64,000 nucleotides of DNA from Tricholoma matsutake (taxonomy: Eukaryota > Basidiomycota > Agaricomycetes > Agaricales > Tricholomataceae): the NCBI GenBank assembly GCA_026075535.2, contig AP026550.1:2294001-2358000 (forward strand), read 5' to 3'. How positions within the stretch are numbered: position 1 is the stretch's first letter; the number at the start of each line of letters is the position of its first letter. Of the stretch, positions 46,028 to 57,616 are shown piece after piece. A model generated the notes under the pieces. The model saw only the letters and a list, made by a program, of their open reading frames with translations. It did not search any database and was not told the DNA's origin. Made by a program: the position numbers and the translations under genes.

Positions 46028-47206
46028 TCATTTCTGAGCAAGCAGTCCTTCTTCTGTAATCTCCTTATAGTTGCATCCATCTGGGAACTCATTAGGGCAA
46101 TCTGTTGCACAATGGTTTTGATAACCACATTGACACTTTAAGCAACCTTGATGCTTGAAAAGCAATGAGCACTCATTTTTGGTCAAGCGAGGAGGTCTAC
46201 ATGAGGTAGAAGTAGACGAAGCTTGGGTAGCTGAAGTGGAAGAACCCTGCAGCTTGTAGCCACCAACAGCATTCAAGTTTCACAAGGGATTAGCCAGAGC
46301 CTGCCTCTTCAGCATCCATTGTAAATCCTCCGCTGCCTCCAAATAGTGTTTTGTATCATTTGCATGTTATTCAGCCAGTTTCCAAACCTCAGCAATCCAG
46401 TAAGTAAGCCGAGCCTTATCTGTCTTCTCAGGAGTGTCCCTTGTAGTTTTATCAATGACATCCTTTATATTGTGATTTTTGCAGCAGTTTTGTAGGTCAG
46501 CATCTAAGAGGCTGTCAAGCTGGAGATGGAGAGCTACATTGGAGAAGTAATATTCTGTGTTTCAGAGGACAATGTTAAGATGGTGAATGTTGTTCACCCA
46601 GTTGTGGAAAGAATCAGATGACTTCAGGCGAGAATTGCATATTTTTGCATGTAGCTCATCATCCCAGCCATTGGGCAGGAATTCCCTCTACAGTTCCTTG
46701 ATGAAATCTGCAAACTCCAGATCAGAAAGTCAATCTCTGTGCATGGTGACCCAATCATGAGCCCGCATATCTTTCAGCCCAGATAAAACAGCTGTGACAT
46801 GTTCTGTCTCCAAGATATTCTTGTTAGCCCTGAAGAAATCAATGCAAGCCATCTCCCATTGATGCATAATCATCGGTGTTACCACGCCAGCGGTAAGCAG
46901 CAGGATGTGTCTTGGTTCAGCATGAAGGCATTCAGCAGATCCTATTGCAGCCATTTTCCTAATCGGTATATGCAATGAGTTGTCATAGGAAGATGAGGAA
47001 TCATCAGAGTTGGATTCAGCAGGTGGTGGAGTGGATGTATGCACATTCACAGGTCCAGCAGGAGTGCTCAAGCCTTCTCCCAGATGATTCTCATTGTCAA
47101 TGGCAGGCAGGGACTGTGAGCATCCATCAGGCGGTGTCAGCAAGGGTAACAAGGGGGACAGCGGGCCCTGATGTGTGTTGGGAGCAGCAAGTGCTTGCCT
47201 GCACAT
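46028..47206 (-). pseudogene. Gypsy-1 gag
   Basis: The start at 47206 (MCRQALAAPNTHQG) leads to a Pro/Ser-rich region, then MHQWEMACIDFFRANKNILE and VLSGLKDMRAHDWVTMHRD. The frame continues over stops (LSDLEFADFIKEL, LPNGWDDELHAKICNSRLKS, FHNWVNNIHHLNIVL) to a zinc knuckle CLKCQCGYQNHCATDC near 46140. At least five in-frame stops (TGA/TAG/TAA) sit where Trp, Arg or Gln codons would be expected. Confidence 0.8.
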
Positions 47207-47338
47207 GATCGGCAGTTTGAACAGCTAGGTCTTTTGACCTGTAAACAGTACACCTTAGTAAGGCTACAGCGAGACAGCAAGAGTGCAAGAAAATGTCAGT
47301 AGAACAGCAAACCTTGTTCAGTGATGCTTAAAAAAAAG

Positions 47339-47547
47339 TGTAAGCACATGCTGTGTTAGGAGCATGCACTTCACTAGAGTCAGACTAAAACTAAGCAGGC
47401 AAAAGAGGTGATTTTATAAGTGAGAGATCTCTATTGATGATGATGAAGGTGATGATGGTAAGAAAGAAAGATGTATCCCTGTCATCCATATCCATCCGAG
47501 GATGCAATCTGAGTAGTAAATAAGTGTAAATACATAACATCATTACA
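47339..47547 (-). repeat. Gypsy-1 5' LTR
   Basis: 209 bp, TG...CA ends, differing from the partner LTR at three sites, all transitions. Confidence 0.95.
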
Positions 47548-48362
47548 CCAGTTTTCAGTTTTACACTATCACACTGGCTTTCAACATTTCAAGGAAGGCA
47601 TTTCAAAGCTCAAACAAGTGACAGGATGAGAATATTGTGACATTCAGCACTACATCATCCCCATCATAGCAGGGGCTGTTCCAAAACCCTCAAGTGCATC
47701 ACTGAAGCTCTGACAGAGTTCCATATACATAAATCTGCAATCATCAAAGCTGGTGCACATTGTGGGAAAGGGAAGAAAGTCATTGATAACTGGTACATCC
47801 CCAAACTAGAGTTTCTCCAGAGTGTTGTTCCTAGCATTCAGGCAAATGGGTTGCTATTCAATGGTCTGCTGATCTCACTGAACATGCCCACATTACTGAA
47901 ATCAAAGATCCTGCACATGCAACCAACAACCAAAATTAAGGCAGGGATTCAAGTAGTGATGGGTTCAACGATACTGATGTTCTTGTCACCACCTCCTCCC
48001 TGTTGGAACACATTGACTTAGTCTCACCATTTTCTGGTTCAACTCATAGTACAGTTGATTACTTCAAACTTGCTCAAAAGCTTCAAATGGGAGAAATTCC
48101 CAAAGCACCTCTTCCATATCGCACAGTCTCTGGTACCACAAGTAGTGCATTTCACCTGTCATTGGATGCATGTTTTACACAAATGAGCATTGATGATGCT
48201 GCAAGCAAGTATCAACTCCCTGATCTATGTCCAGCACTTTCAGACTATGTTAGCCATATGGGAAATGGAGCAGGATTTGTGTCACTTATTGGTGGTAGAC
48301 ATATAGCACAAGGTGGATGTCAACTTCCCTTTGATCAGCTTGAAATCTGGACCAGGGTTTGA
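47548..48362 (+). pseudogene. Plavaka-type transposase, 3' part
   Basis: The frame resumes exactly at the gypsy-1 target site with FSVLHYHTGFQHFKEGISKL and KQVTG (a TGA replaces the following Arg), then YIIPIIAGAVPK, a loss of about 40 codons, FHIHKSAIIKAGAHCGKGKK, NWYIPKLEFLQSVVPSIQAN and, after more breaks, a C-terminal region with FHLSLDACFTQMSIDDAASK, YQLPDLCPALSDYV (48003-48362). The family is clear but the gene is dead. Confidence 0.78.
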
Positions 48363-49466
48363 CTACAAGGCAAGGCTTATCATTACCCCCACAATGTTCT
48401 TCCACCCCAGACAGTCAATGCATCACCTCCATCAAGTGAATACCCTCGTGGGTCTCATGATACTATTGTGGTAAATATTGACTCACCTGTGAAATAGCCC
48501 TAGAGTGGCCTCCATGGTGTGTCATCTTTTTTGTAACTAATATCTATCATCTTACTCCTGTCAGGGCATGTTGTTGCACAGCTTTGTCTCATCATGTGCA
48601 TTGTACCAAAACCCAATCAGCCAGTGGTTGTTGATCAATTTATTGCTTATGTACAACACTACAAGTCATCAGTAGGTTGACAAAAATGTTTCCAGAGGTT
48701 TCTCAACCTCAAAAACCTTGAAAAACATCAGAAAACCTTGGAAATTTGAATACCTGGAAACTTAAGTCACTTTTTCTGGAAACCTCACTAGCAAGCATTC
48801 TCTGGAAACCTCTGAAACCTCTAGAAACCTTGAAAGTACAGCCAAGAAAAAATGCTTATTATAGTAAGTTTCTGAGTTTCCAAGTTTCCAGGTATTCAAA
48901 AACCTGGAAATGGGTGAAAACCAATGAAAACCTGGAAACAAGGTAAAACCTGTTGGCATGATAAATGGTAAAGGACCTTACCCAGATTGTGCATTGGGGA
49001 TGTATGTTCTCAGGCAGGTGAAGAGCACAGATCACACAGTCCACACTTTCCTTGTACCTCTGGATCAGGTCCAGACACTTGTTGAGCTTACACCCTGATT
49101 TGGTGACAAGGCTGATGGATGTTTGACACAGGCAAACACTAGTTCAGGATTTTGGTTAGACAAATATTTCACAAAGGACCTATTTTTTGCTTTGACACTT
49201 GGTGGAAACTGTGATGTAAAATGACATTAGTTTACATTGTGAATACCTTTGAAATGCAATGTTTATGATTTTGCACTGTGCCATAGACTAGGATTTATCA
49301 TCACAATGAGATTGTATTAAAAACATCAGAAGGGGTCCATACTACTGCTATGAGTTCCTGTAGAGCTGAAGGTTTTCACTACCAAGTGCTATGAGGGTCT
49401 ATGTACTGTACTGCACATGCTATACAAACTATGAGCCACTATAGGACTAAGTAAGGTTGCTATGAT
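48363..49466. other. Non-coding with a cluster of GGAAACCT motifs
   Basis: Between 48690 and 48960 the word CTGGAAACC / GGAAACCT or its reverse complement AGGTTTCC occurs many times in both orientations, with a short hairpin-forming stretch. No gene is supported elsewhere here. Confidence 0.5.
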
Positions 49467-50428
49467 TTACTGTGGGAAAAGTCTGACATCACTGATGCTC
49501 TTTCTCAAGAGGTGGCAGATCAGCCAATCATGGACATGGTTGATATGATGTACCCCCCAAATGAGGAGATTGTTGTGGCTTGTATTGATGAATGGCAGGA
49601 TGGCAAGGGATGAGCAGCATCTCATGGCATCAACAAAGAAACCCTGAGTCTTGGAACCCTGACCTCCCAATGCACTACTTTCTTGACGACGCGTTCTCCT
49701 TGACTCCAGGCGTGACTACATCGACATAACACCATCATGGCCACTTGATACTGTAGATAATGATGAGATCGCCCTTCCTGACTCAAAGTATGATGTTTCT
49801 GGACAAATTCTTTCTCTTGTTCCAGTCAGCCTCCGAGTCTAATTTGCATTCAACTAATTAAGCTTCCATTCAGGTCTCGATGCAGTATCCCTGTGGATTT
49901 TGCGGCCAATCAAGTATCAATGGAGCATGCCAGCTACGCATTGTTAGTGGGAAAGCCATTTCAAGTTGTGCTCACTCAAATGATTTCAGGATCAGTTCAG
50001 CATCAAAGATATCGAAGCAGAAACCTTGTACCAATGTCCCCATTATGTCCAAGTTCTGCCATGATGTGCACTGGAAGTACAATATGCGGCATCACTTGCA
50101 AGAGCGGCATCCCTCTTGGGAATCAAATACAGATTCACTTGAGGTTTAGGACTTCTCTGGCAAGATTTCCATTACTAACGAGGAGGAGACAAAGCTCAGG
50201 ATACCTGAGGAATCTCACGGCCACTGTGTGGTTGCAATCAATGCATACGACGCACAGCGATCACATTCTCTCCTGCACATCCACAACTCACATGGTGAAT
50301 CTCCTCGCAGACCTTGCTACACAATGCCAGTTCAGCATCCCCACCTCCCACCTCCGCCCATCTCCTTGCCAGTTCTTGAACAGTTCCAGTCTTCAATACT
50401 CAGTTACAACAATGATGTCTTCTCTTGA
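49467..50428 (+). pseudogene. Cys-rich C-terminal domain of a mushroom transposon protein
   Basis: A plus frame begins near 49690 (DYIDITPSWPLDTVDNDEI) and, after a break, reads MQYPCGFCGQSSINGACQLR, SGKAISSCAHSNDFRIS, KISKQKPCTNVPIMSKFCHD and HWKYNMRHHLQERHPSWE, then DFSGKISITNEEETKLRIPE, ending with a Pro-rich tail. The C-x2-C ... C ... C ... C-x2-D-x-H-W-x-Y-N-M-x-x-H-L-x-x-R-H-P-S-W pattern is a zinc-binding C-terminal module I recall from transposon-type proteins in Agaricomycetes. I cannot assign the family; it may close the Plavaka element. Confidence 0.5.
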
Positions 50429-50911
50429 CTCTGTCATAATATCTGTATACTTTTTTGCTTGTGTCACATATATTGTTAAATCTCATTCATAACATAATGT
50501 ATAGAGGCTCCTATGCCTATTTTCTCGAGCCCAAGTCAAACTTTACTGCTCACAGTTCTGAGTTCATGCCGAGGGCAGCCAGAATCATTTGGCTGATGGG
50601 TGCCATCATTGTGCCACTTTTCAGAAATCACCAATTCCAAACTGGGAACCAGATCCAATGTCCATGATCAACCAATCCAGCACCTCTTGCTCTTTCTACC
50701 TTGCTTATGCTTTTCAAGCTTTTCTCTGATTCTGGAGGTCCAAGGAGCCATAATCTTGGCCTAGGGTCATTTTCTATTTTCAAAAATTTCTCCGCCCTAT
50801 CTGGCCACTGCACAAATTAGGGGCCTCTAAATGAACAGCACCTATGATAGTCCTCGAAGCCCAAATTCCACAATTCACCGAGCACATGCCACAGGGGCAT
50901 TATGATCACAA
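50429..50911. other. No gene seen; boundary between transposon block and GH5 gene
   Basis: Downstream flank of the GH5 gene. No motif-bearing frame. Confidence 0.45.
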
Positions 50912-53234
50912 TCACATGATGTATTCATCACAAACATGTGGATCATGCACCTTGGATGGATCTTTCGTGAGATACCCTCGCTTGACACCTTCCAAGTACG
51001 ACCTGTATAACCAGAGACAAAAACTCATTGAACCACACGAAACTTGGAAAATGGTTGGTACGTACCATTGACGTGCCAGGTCGCCACCAGTCTCGCTAGT
51101 GAGTTCGGTCTTGAAGTTCCAGAACTGCAACATGTCAACAACCAGTTATCATTGAAGGCGATGATCAAGACTTACCATCCACCCCGCACTTTGGCTGTAC
51201 GCTACCTTCTGCGCATCAGCCCACTTGTTCAGGAAGGCATCTGTTGCATTGAACTGTGTAGGCAATCCCCATTCTGAAATTGAAATCGAGTCATAAGTAT
51301 GATCAGGCGTAACCAAAGTCACATAAATGCAAGGACTGTGTACCTCCAAATAACAATGGGCTGTTACCCAGCGCCGCGTCTTCTACGATTCGGTGGAGGT
51401 CTGGATGAAAAAGTGATCAGCGGCAGCAGCGAGTCATTGACGTTTTAAGCACGTACTGCAGACCGATCTCATATACGCATCTTCGTTGGCGTCTGCAACA
51501 CCCTGCGAGGATATCGTCAGTAAATGGCCATAGCATCGACGTACAATGAATATCCACCCCAAATCTAAAACGAAAATGAATCAGCAAAGACGTATACGTC
51601 TGAGACGCAAAGAAAAGAACACACGAGTAATACAAATGGTTGTCATATATTTGAGGGCCAATCGCAGCTTCCGCTGGATTGTAAGGATTATTATTTTGCC
51701 AATTGATATCCATGAAGCTGCGTCGACATCAATCTCCGAGTACGTTCTAGAACTAGAATAAAAAAACACACATAGACATCAACGGCGCCGCCTTCTTCCT
51801 CGTCGCACTGCCCGCCAAAAATGTCGCTGAATCCGAAATCACATCGATTTTAAGTTGAAGAGAGATCTGGAGGAGTATTGGTATCGCTTGGGCGACAGCT
51901 TTCTGCACTTCCAGGTTGGTGATTGCCGAGGAAGCTTGGGCCATTGTGAAGGTGAAGTTGGCGTTGGGAGGTGTTTGGAAGGACTGGTATCCTGGGACGG
52001 AAATTCCGAGCATGCACTCCACAGCACGTATGACCTGGACGAAGTTCTTCTGGACTGCGGGAAGGAATGTGTTAGTGTTATGAGAAAGTTGAGGGAGAAT
52101 GAGGATAAATGTACAGCTGCCATAGCCGGGAGTCAGTGTCGCATTCATTATGGGCTCGTTGACTGCCTCGATGGCCACGACGTTACTGAATGCTGGGTCT
52201 AGGTGGGTGAGAGCAGTCATAACAGCGGTCCACACAAGGGCCCGATGAAAGTTCGCGTCGGTCTATACTTCGTCTTAAAAACGCAACATGCCAAACACAA
52301 GTGAAGGCACACACGTAGAACTGAACATCCGAAGTGCACCTGCATACATATTGTGTTGAATAACGTTTCTTATATCCGTAAAAAATCCGCGAACCTGCCA
52401 GTGAACATCTGACCCGGGGTCTGCACGCCAGGAAGCGCGTGATGGTCGAGGATGGCAACAATGCCTGCTTTTCTGAGCTGCTGCAAGCCTCGTCGCTATG
52501 AACGTAATGTCATTTCACGCGGGATGAGAAGAATTACTGTGTACTTACGAGCTGCGCGAGTCCACCTCGAGGGTAGAATTCTGTTTTGCGATCGACCAAG
52601 GCTTCGACAATCCAGTACCCTAGCTGCATAGAATCGATGAAGACTGGGGTTCAGGCAATAATAGCAGTGTCGGAGGACAACTGACAGGGATGCGGACTGC
52701 ATTAATGCCAAGGCTGGCAAGTTCGTCAACATCGCTTTGGTTAAACCACGTATTCCTGAAGAGTTGTAAGATTCAGAATGTCGATACAATCTGTAGCGTA
52801 TACCAATGCTTATTGAATGCCGCGTCTGCAGTAGTCGGATATGCCTGAACGAACGCGCTGTTCCCACATGCGCATTAACATAATAGCACATAGATAGTCG
52901 TGAACAAGGCTAGAGACGTACAATTCGGAAGAAATACAGGTGGAACAATCAGAGCAACGTTCGCCTCCCATGGCGATCCATTCTAGTTAAGAGAATCGAT
53001 GTTAATATAAAGGTAGAGGACATTTGCTATACCGGCGGGAAGCATCCATGGCTCTAGAACCAACCTTGGTAAAAGTTACTTATCAGTAAGTAACACAAAA
53101 TAAACTAACAGGATGACGTACCAAGAGCCCAGATTGACACCGTAAATTTTGCTAGGTAAAGTAGCATTGACTCGAGATGATGAGAGAAACGACACGAGAA
53201 CAAAAAAGAACGGCAGAGAGCTTATAGCAAACAT
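50912..53234 (-). CDS. Secreted glycoside hydrolase family 5 (exo-beta-1,3-glucanase type)
   Basis: GH5 enzymes of this type hydrolyse cell-wall or plant beta-glucans. The start at 53234 gives a signal peptide (MFAISSLPFFFVLVSFLSSS) followed by KIYGVNLGSWLVLEPWMLPA, the canonical start of the fold. Further spliced blocks: WFNQSDVDELASLGINAVRI, LGYWIVEALVDRKTEFYPRG, RKAGIVAILDHHALPGVQTP, WTAVMTALTHLDPAFSNVVA, IEAVNEPIMNATLTPGYGS (the N-E-P acid/base Glu), ISVPGYQSFQTPPNANFT, YNPAEAAIGPQIYDNHLYYS, FGEWGLPTQFNATDAF (the nucleophile Glu codon is split by an intron ending at 51283), WNFKTELTSETGGDLARQWS and a C-terminal YLEGVKRGYLTKDPSKVHDP. The stop is at 50912-50914. About a dozen short introns. 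Both catalytic Glu are present and I saw no disruption. Confidence 0.88.
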
Positions 53235-53897
53235 CTCATATAACAGGCACGCGAAAGATCAGTTTCGAGTCAGGGAGGTTTTTTGGGATTCACAAAGGAG
53301 TGGAAATCGAAAGGAGAGAATAGGATCGATCAGGAAAACGAAAGGAAGGAATCAAATGAGGAAAAGGGACAGAGCCCAGCAACCTTTTGAACCCATCGAC
53401 GAACGCGCAAATGGAATGGTTGCCACGGATTCCACTACAACCGTTCTGGTACCGACGCGGCTAATAAGGCTGCGAAGTTTTTTTTCGTCGCAGACAGTCT
53501 TGCAGCCGAAGTTGACGGACAGCGACAGACCTTGACTACGTAATTCAGGTGATTCTGCTCCTGCGCAGCTCCCATGGCGTATGTAAATTTCCGCTCACCC
53601 GGGAAGATATTTCTGCCAACGCGTCTTCCTCTACCGTTGATGGGATCATCATGGCTCCTGTCCGCTGACAGCCGTTTCTCCGTGACATAGCGATATGCAC
53701 GTAGGGATACCTCAAACTAAATAATGGTTAGCTAGGGGAACAGAATCAAGGCGGCCCTATGGAACTGGTTTGACCCCATGCTGCAGACAGCAGGAGAATA
53801 CCTAGGTATGGCTAGACGTTACCGTCTGTTGCCCCCTCCCCACGAAATGCGAGAGGGAGGCTGTAAATTATAAAATTTATGTGTGGTTACTAACTTA
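53235..53897. other. GH5 promoter region; no gene seen
   Basis: A plus frame at 53149-53535 is antisense to the GH5 first exon and promoter and has no motif. Confidence 0.45.
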
Positions 53898-54321
53898 GGC
53901 CCTTTTCGGCGCCCCGGTTAGTGCTAATCTGCCAGAGTTAGGCTAGCATAAACTGCCTTATATGTACATGTCTTGGTAGGCGGCCTGTCACTCTGATGGT
54001 AACGTCCAAAGATCACGTGAATTGATGAATTTTTTTTTGTCCCTTCGCAACGTGGGATTCGTCTGGCGGCATTGCTCGTCGTCATCAGTGACAGTGAGCA
54101 CAGTGATTGGCCCAAATTGAGATGACATCACAGGGAATTTTACATAGTGGTACCATTCATGAGTACTGAAAAATTATAGAAGAAATGAATAATGGTCATA
54201 ACATTGCCACCCATGGTGGGCACAACATTGGAGTGACGTCGGGCAGCCACCTCACGAGGCGGGAATTGTTTTGTTGGCCTAAACCTGGCAAATTAGCACT
54301 AACCGGGGCGCCAAAAAGGGC
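53898..54321. mobile_element. TA-flanked MITE with long inverted ends (424 bp)
   Basis: The left arm (53898-53943; GGCGCCCCGGTTAGTGCTAA) and right arm (54277-54321; TTAGCACTAACCGGGGCGCC) are near-perfect inverted repeats of about 45 bp. TA lies directly outside each end, the pattern expected of Tc1/mariner-type MITEs. There are no coding frames inside. The arms are GC-rich, unlike the AT-rich transposon blocks. Confidence 0.75.
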
Positions 54322-55451
54322 TAATCGTCTCAATTTACGATCGGTAAATTCGGCATGTTTCAATCTCCGCTCTCGGCCGCGTGAAAGCTCGCTGCAAACG
54401 CGCCCAAGCTTCGGATAAGTAGGATTTTTGCACCCTGTGTTCTTTTGGACAAGGTAATAGCCCATTATTTTAGTGTAATTACTTCAGTGATATTCTGGCA
54501 CCTATGAATTAGATTCTTTTTCTCATTCCACTGATCCAGCATGCAGACAAATTACTTATTTAGGGATACTGTGGCTACTGTGCCTGGTCAGGAAGTTGGT
54601 CAGACTAGGTAGTCAGTCACTCTACTCTGTATCCTGATGCAGAGTATACTCAATGAATTACATAGTACAGACACATGAGATATATTTAGGGCAAGGTCTG
54701 TACCAACTCTTGACCATTCAATCCACCTCAGTCATGAGCACTCCTGGTTTGATTGGTAGAAAATTAGAGTTTGATCTGATTTTGCTGTGGGACCTGAGTT
54801 GCCTAATTTGGCCAAGCACTGCTTCTCCTCCATCATGGGACTGTTCTGCTTCAAACCTTCAACATTGCACAGCTGGTCAACTCAGGCCTTCATTGCAGAA
54901 TTCTGCCTCTCTATTCTGCTACCCTATCATTCCTCCCCTCAAATTTTGTAATGCAGACTATTGGAAACTTGATTTCTATCAGCCAGAATCAACATGAGCC
55001 TACCAAGCAAATGGGAATGAGGTTGCCCTCATTTGATTTGGTACATCAACAGGCAGCACCTTCTTGTTCATTCCTCACCCCTTTTGGATTTTTCCTGATT
55101 TTTTCCAGACTGCAAGTCCACATTCAAAATTTATCACATCAATATGCACCACACAGTTTGCGAATGAATTCTGGGTGAAGACTGTTGCACTGGATAGAAG
55201 TGAAGGTTGAGGTGTGAACTTCATCCTAATTCCTTACTATTGAAGGCTAATTGAGGTATTCTTAGTTGAGTTTGAGGACCCCCAATGCTGTGAGATCACC
55301 AGTGTTTTTGGAAATTGCAACAATCTCATCTGACGTTAATATATACATGTCAATGTGTTTTTTGGCTTAAATCCTGATTTTTTATCCCTCTCATGACTGA
55401 TGAATCATTTTGTGAGCACATTGGAGGATTCAAGAGCTTAAAAGATGTGCT
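54322..55451. other. No gene recognised
   Basis: A 114-codon plus frame at 54653-54997 lacks motifs. This could hold the 5' flank and inverted repeat of the pogo-like element, but I could not pair the ends. Confidence 0.4.
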
Positions 55452-57616
55452 ATGCAACTTTCTCACTCAACCTTGAAATCACCCAGTCAAAGCTTCGTTG
55501 AACACCTGCAACACTTTCCTACCATGCCTCTATCTCCCTCTGAACCTCCTATTCCCTCTGAACTCCCCAATCTCACAGCTCTCACTCAGGCATGTCGTAT
55601 GGAGCTTGCTCTCACTGCTCTTGTTGCATCTGGCACCAAACCTAATGGACTTCCCAACCTCTCAATCCAAAAGACCACTACTTTATATGGAGTGCCTCGC
55701 AGCACTCTTACCAACTGATGGAACAGTACTCCTACTTGCAAAGAGGGCCATGTGCATGAACTCCTACTTATGCCTGCACAGGAAGAGGTGCTGGTTGACT
55801 GGGTCAAGGTGATGGGGCATTGAGGCTTTCCTTTGACTGCTACTGCGATTACTGATTACATCACTGACATTGTTGGTCATGCTGTGGGCAAGTCATGGGT
55901 CAGGCACTTCAAAGCTCGCCACCATGAGCTGAAGGTCAAGTGGTCTTCGACATTAGAGAAGTGCTGTGCAGCATCACTGAATCCGACTCTTGTTAACAAG
56001 TTCTACGACTTATTGGAGGAGATGATCAATACATACTATATTCCCACTGAGAACATTTATAACATGGATGAGAAAGGGATACAGCTTGGCATTGGACAGA
56101 AGGTCAAGGCCTTCATTGATCATGATCAGACAGATGTGTACTCTATTCAAAATGGTAACCGGGAGCTCGTCACAGTTATTGAGACTGTATCAGCTGATGG
56201 ATTGTGCCTTCAGCCATCGGTCATCTTTCAGGGGAAGCATCGGGACCTTGAGTGGGGTCGAAACAATCCTTGTAATGCGAGGTAAGCCTTCTAGTCTTCC
56301 ATTCTTTGGATGATGTCTCTTATCAGTTGGCTAGTATATCTCACTCACCGAAAGGTTGGACAGACCAAGAGCTGGGTGAGATGTGGATCAGGAAGGATTT
56401 CGAGCCCGCCACTAACATAACAGGTGGTTACCGTCTATTGATTCTTGATGGTCACAATTCGCACTGCACGTATGGATTCTGTAAATTTGCTGCAGACCAT
56501 AATATCATAATCATTTGCCTCCCTTCTCATATGACACATGCTCTTCAGCCTTGTGATGTCGCTTGTTTTGGACCTCTGGCTTTGGCATGGAAATCTGAAG
56601 TTAATGCAGCCTCAGCAGACTACATGGAGATCACAAAGTGAAATCTATTACTGTTCTACATGAAAGCTAGGGAACATTCACTGAAGAAAAGTACAATAAT
56701 ATCTGCCTTTGTGAAGACCGGGATTTGGCCCTTCAATCGCCATGTCCTCGATTTGACTGCCTTTGAACCATCAAAAAACACGTCAACAGAGCCAGTGCAG
56801 CCATTGCCTGCAAAGCTCCCAACACTTCTCGTCCCTATTCAGGTCCACAATAGCACAGAACAAGTTGCACCGACTGCTGACAACAAAGTTCATTATATCA
56901 TTCCCCTTCCCCCAGCACTACCCCATACTGCAGCCAGAGTAGACCTCCATCATGAGAACCAGCAGCTCTGGCACACAATACATATTGCAGAAGTGCAGCT
57001 AGAACAAGATTTCACTCAGATGAAGTTAATGGACACTGAGAATGGACAGTTACGCAAGCAGGTGTATGCAAAGGAGAAGAGGAAGGCCGAGAAGTGAGGT
57101 ACTACACAAGGCCATGCTCATCTCATGACAGGTGCCAAGAATCTTGATGCACTTGCAGAGCATGACTTCATGAAGCACTGGAAGGAAGTAATGAAGGAAT
57201 TAGCACTGATATGCAAGCATATACACAAAGAGATCAGCAAACATGATAAAAAGGTTGTGGCGGCAGTGGCAGCAGCTAGGAAGACTGCATGGGGCAGAGG
57301 ATGGGGTGGGCAACGAGGACGAGCTGGTGGTAGAAGCAGGGCACAGGGCTGGGGAAGAGGACGAGAAAGAGGACGAGGGAGAGGATGAGGTATGCATAGT
57401 AATATGTTTGAGGAAGAGTCGGAAGGCAAACATCTTGATGGACTATTGTCCAGCAGTGAAAGTAGCAACAAAAGCACACCTTCTGGATTTTCTGAAAGTG
57501 GGGAAGAAGATGAGTCCAGTGGTGAACATGAAGATGCAGCACCTGATGCACAACCCTTTCAAACACCCCCCATCCAGCTGGCACAACCGAGGCCCTGCCC
57601 ACGGCCAGCATATTGA
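55452..57616 (+). pseudogene. Pogo/Tigger-type DDE transposase, decayed
   Basis: The plus frame opens with LTALTQACRMELALTALVAS and NLSIQKTTTLYGVPRSTLTN (psq-type HTH), shifts near 55718, crosses a TGA at 55818, then reads ITDIVGHAVGKSWVRHFKAR (CENP-B-type HTH), ENIYNMDEKGIQLGIG (first D), VIFQGKHRDLEWG, a short intron at 56282-56327, SHSPKGWTDQELGEMWIRKD, YRLLILDGHNSHCTYGF (second D), CLPSHMTHALQPCDVACFGP (third D) and, after a TGA at 56639, SLKKSTIISAFVKTGIWPFN. A Gly/Arg-rich C-terminus (WGRGWGGQRGRAGGR) and an acidic tail follow to 57616. The DDD residues are present; a frameshift and two stops make it non-functional. Confidence 0.85.

Larger units (their letters stand above)
41075..47547 (-). 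mobile_element. Gypsy-1: complete LTR retrotransposon (6473 bp) with target duplication
   Basis: Two 209-bp LTRs (41075-41283 and 47339-47547) bound the element, and the 5-bp duplication CCAGT flanks it exactly (41070-41074 and 47548-47552). It is read on the minus strand: gag, protease, RT, RNase H, integrase, in Ty3/gypsy order. Removing it restores the Plavaka reading frame (SAEIDFQ then FSVLHYHTGFQHFKEG). The LTRs differ at 3 of 209 sites by eye. A MITE-2 sits in RT. The coding region has several stops, so it is now defective. Confidence 0.95.

Noticed and set aside
51855..52202. 115-codon plus-strand frame in the GH5 gene
   Set aside because: Antisense to GH5 exons that splice into a conserved catalytic domain.
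53149..53535. 128-codon plus-strand frame upstream of GH5
   Set aside because: It overlaps the GH5 signal-peptide exon on the other strand, is charged and low in complexity, and has no motif.
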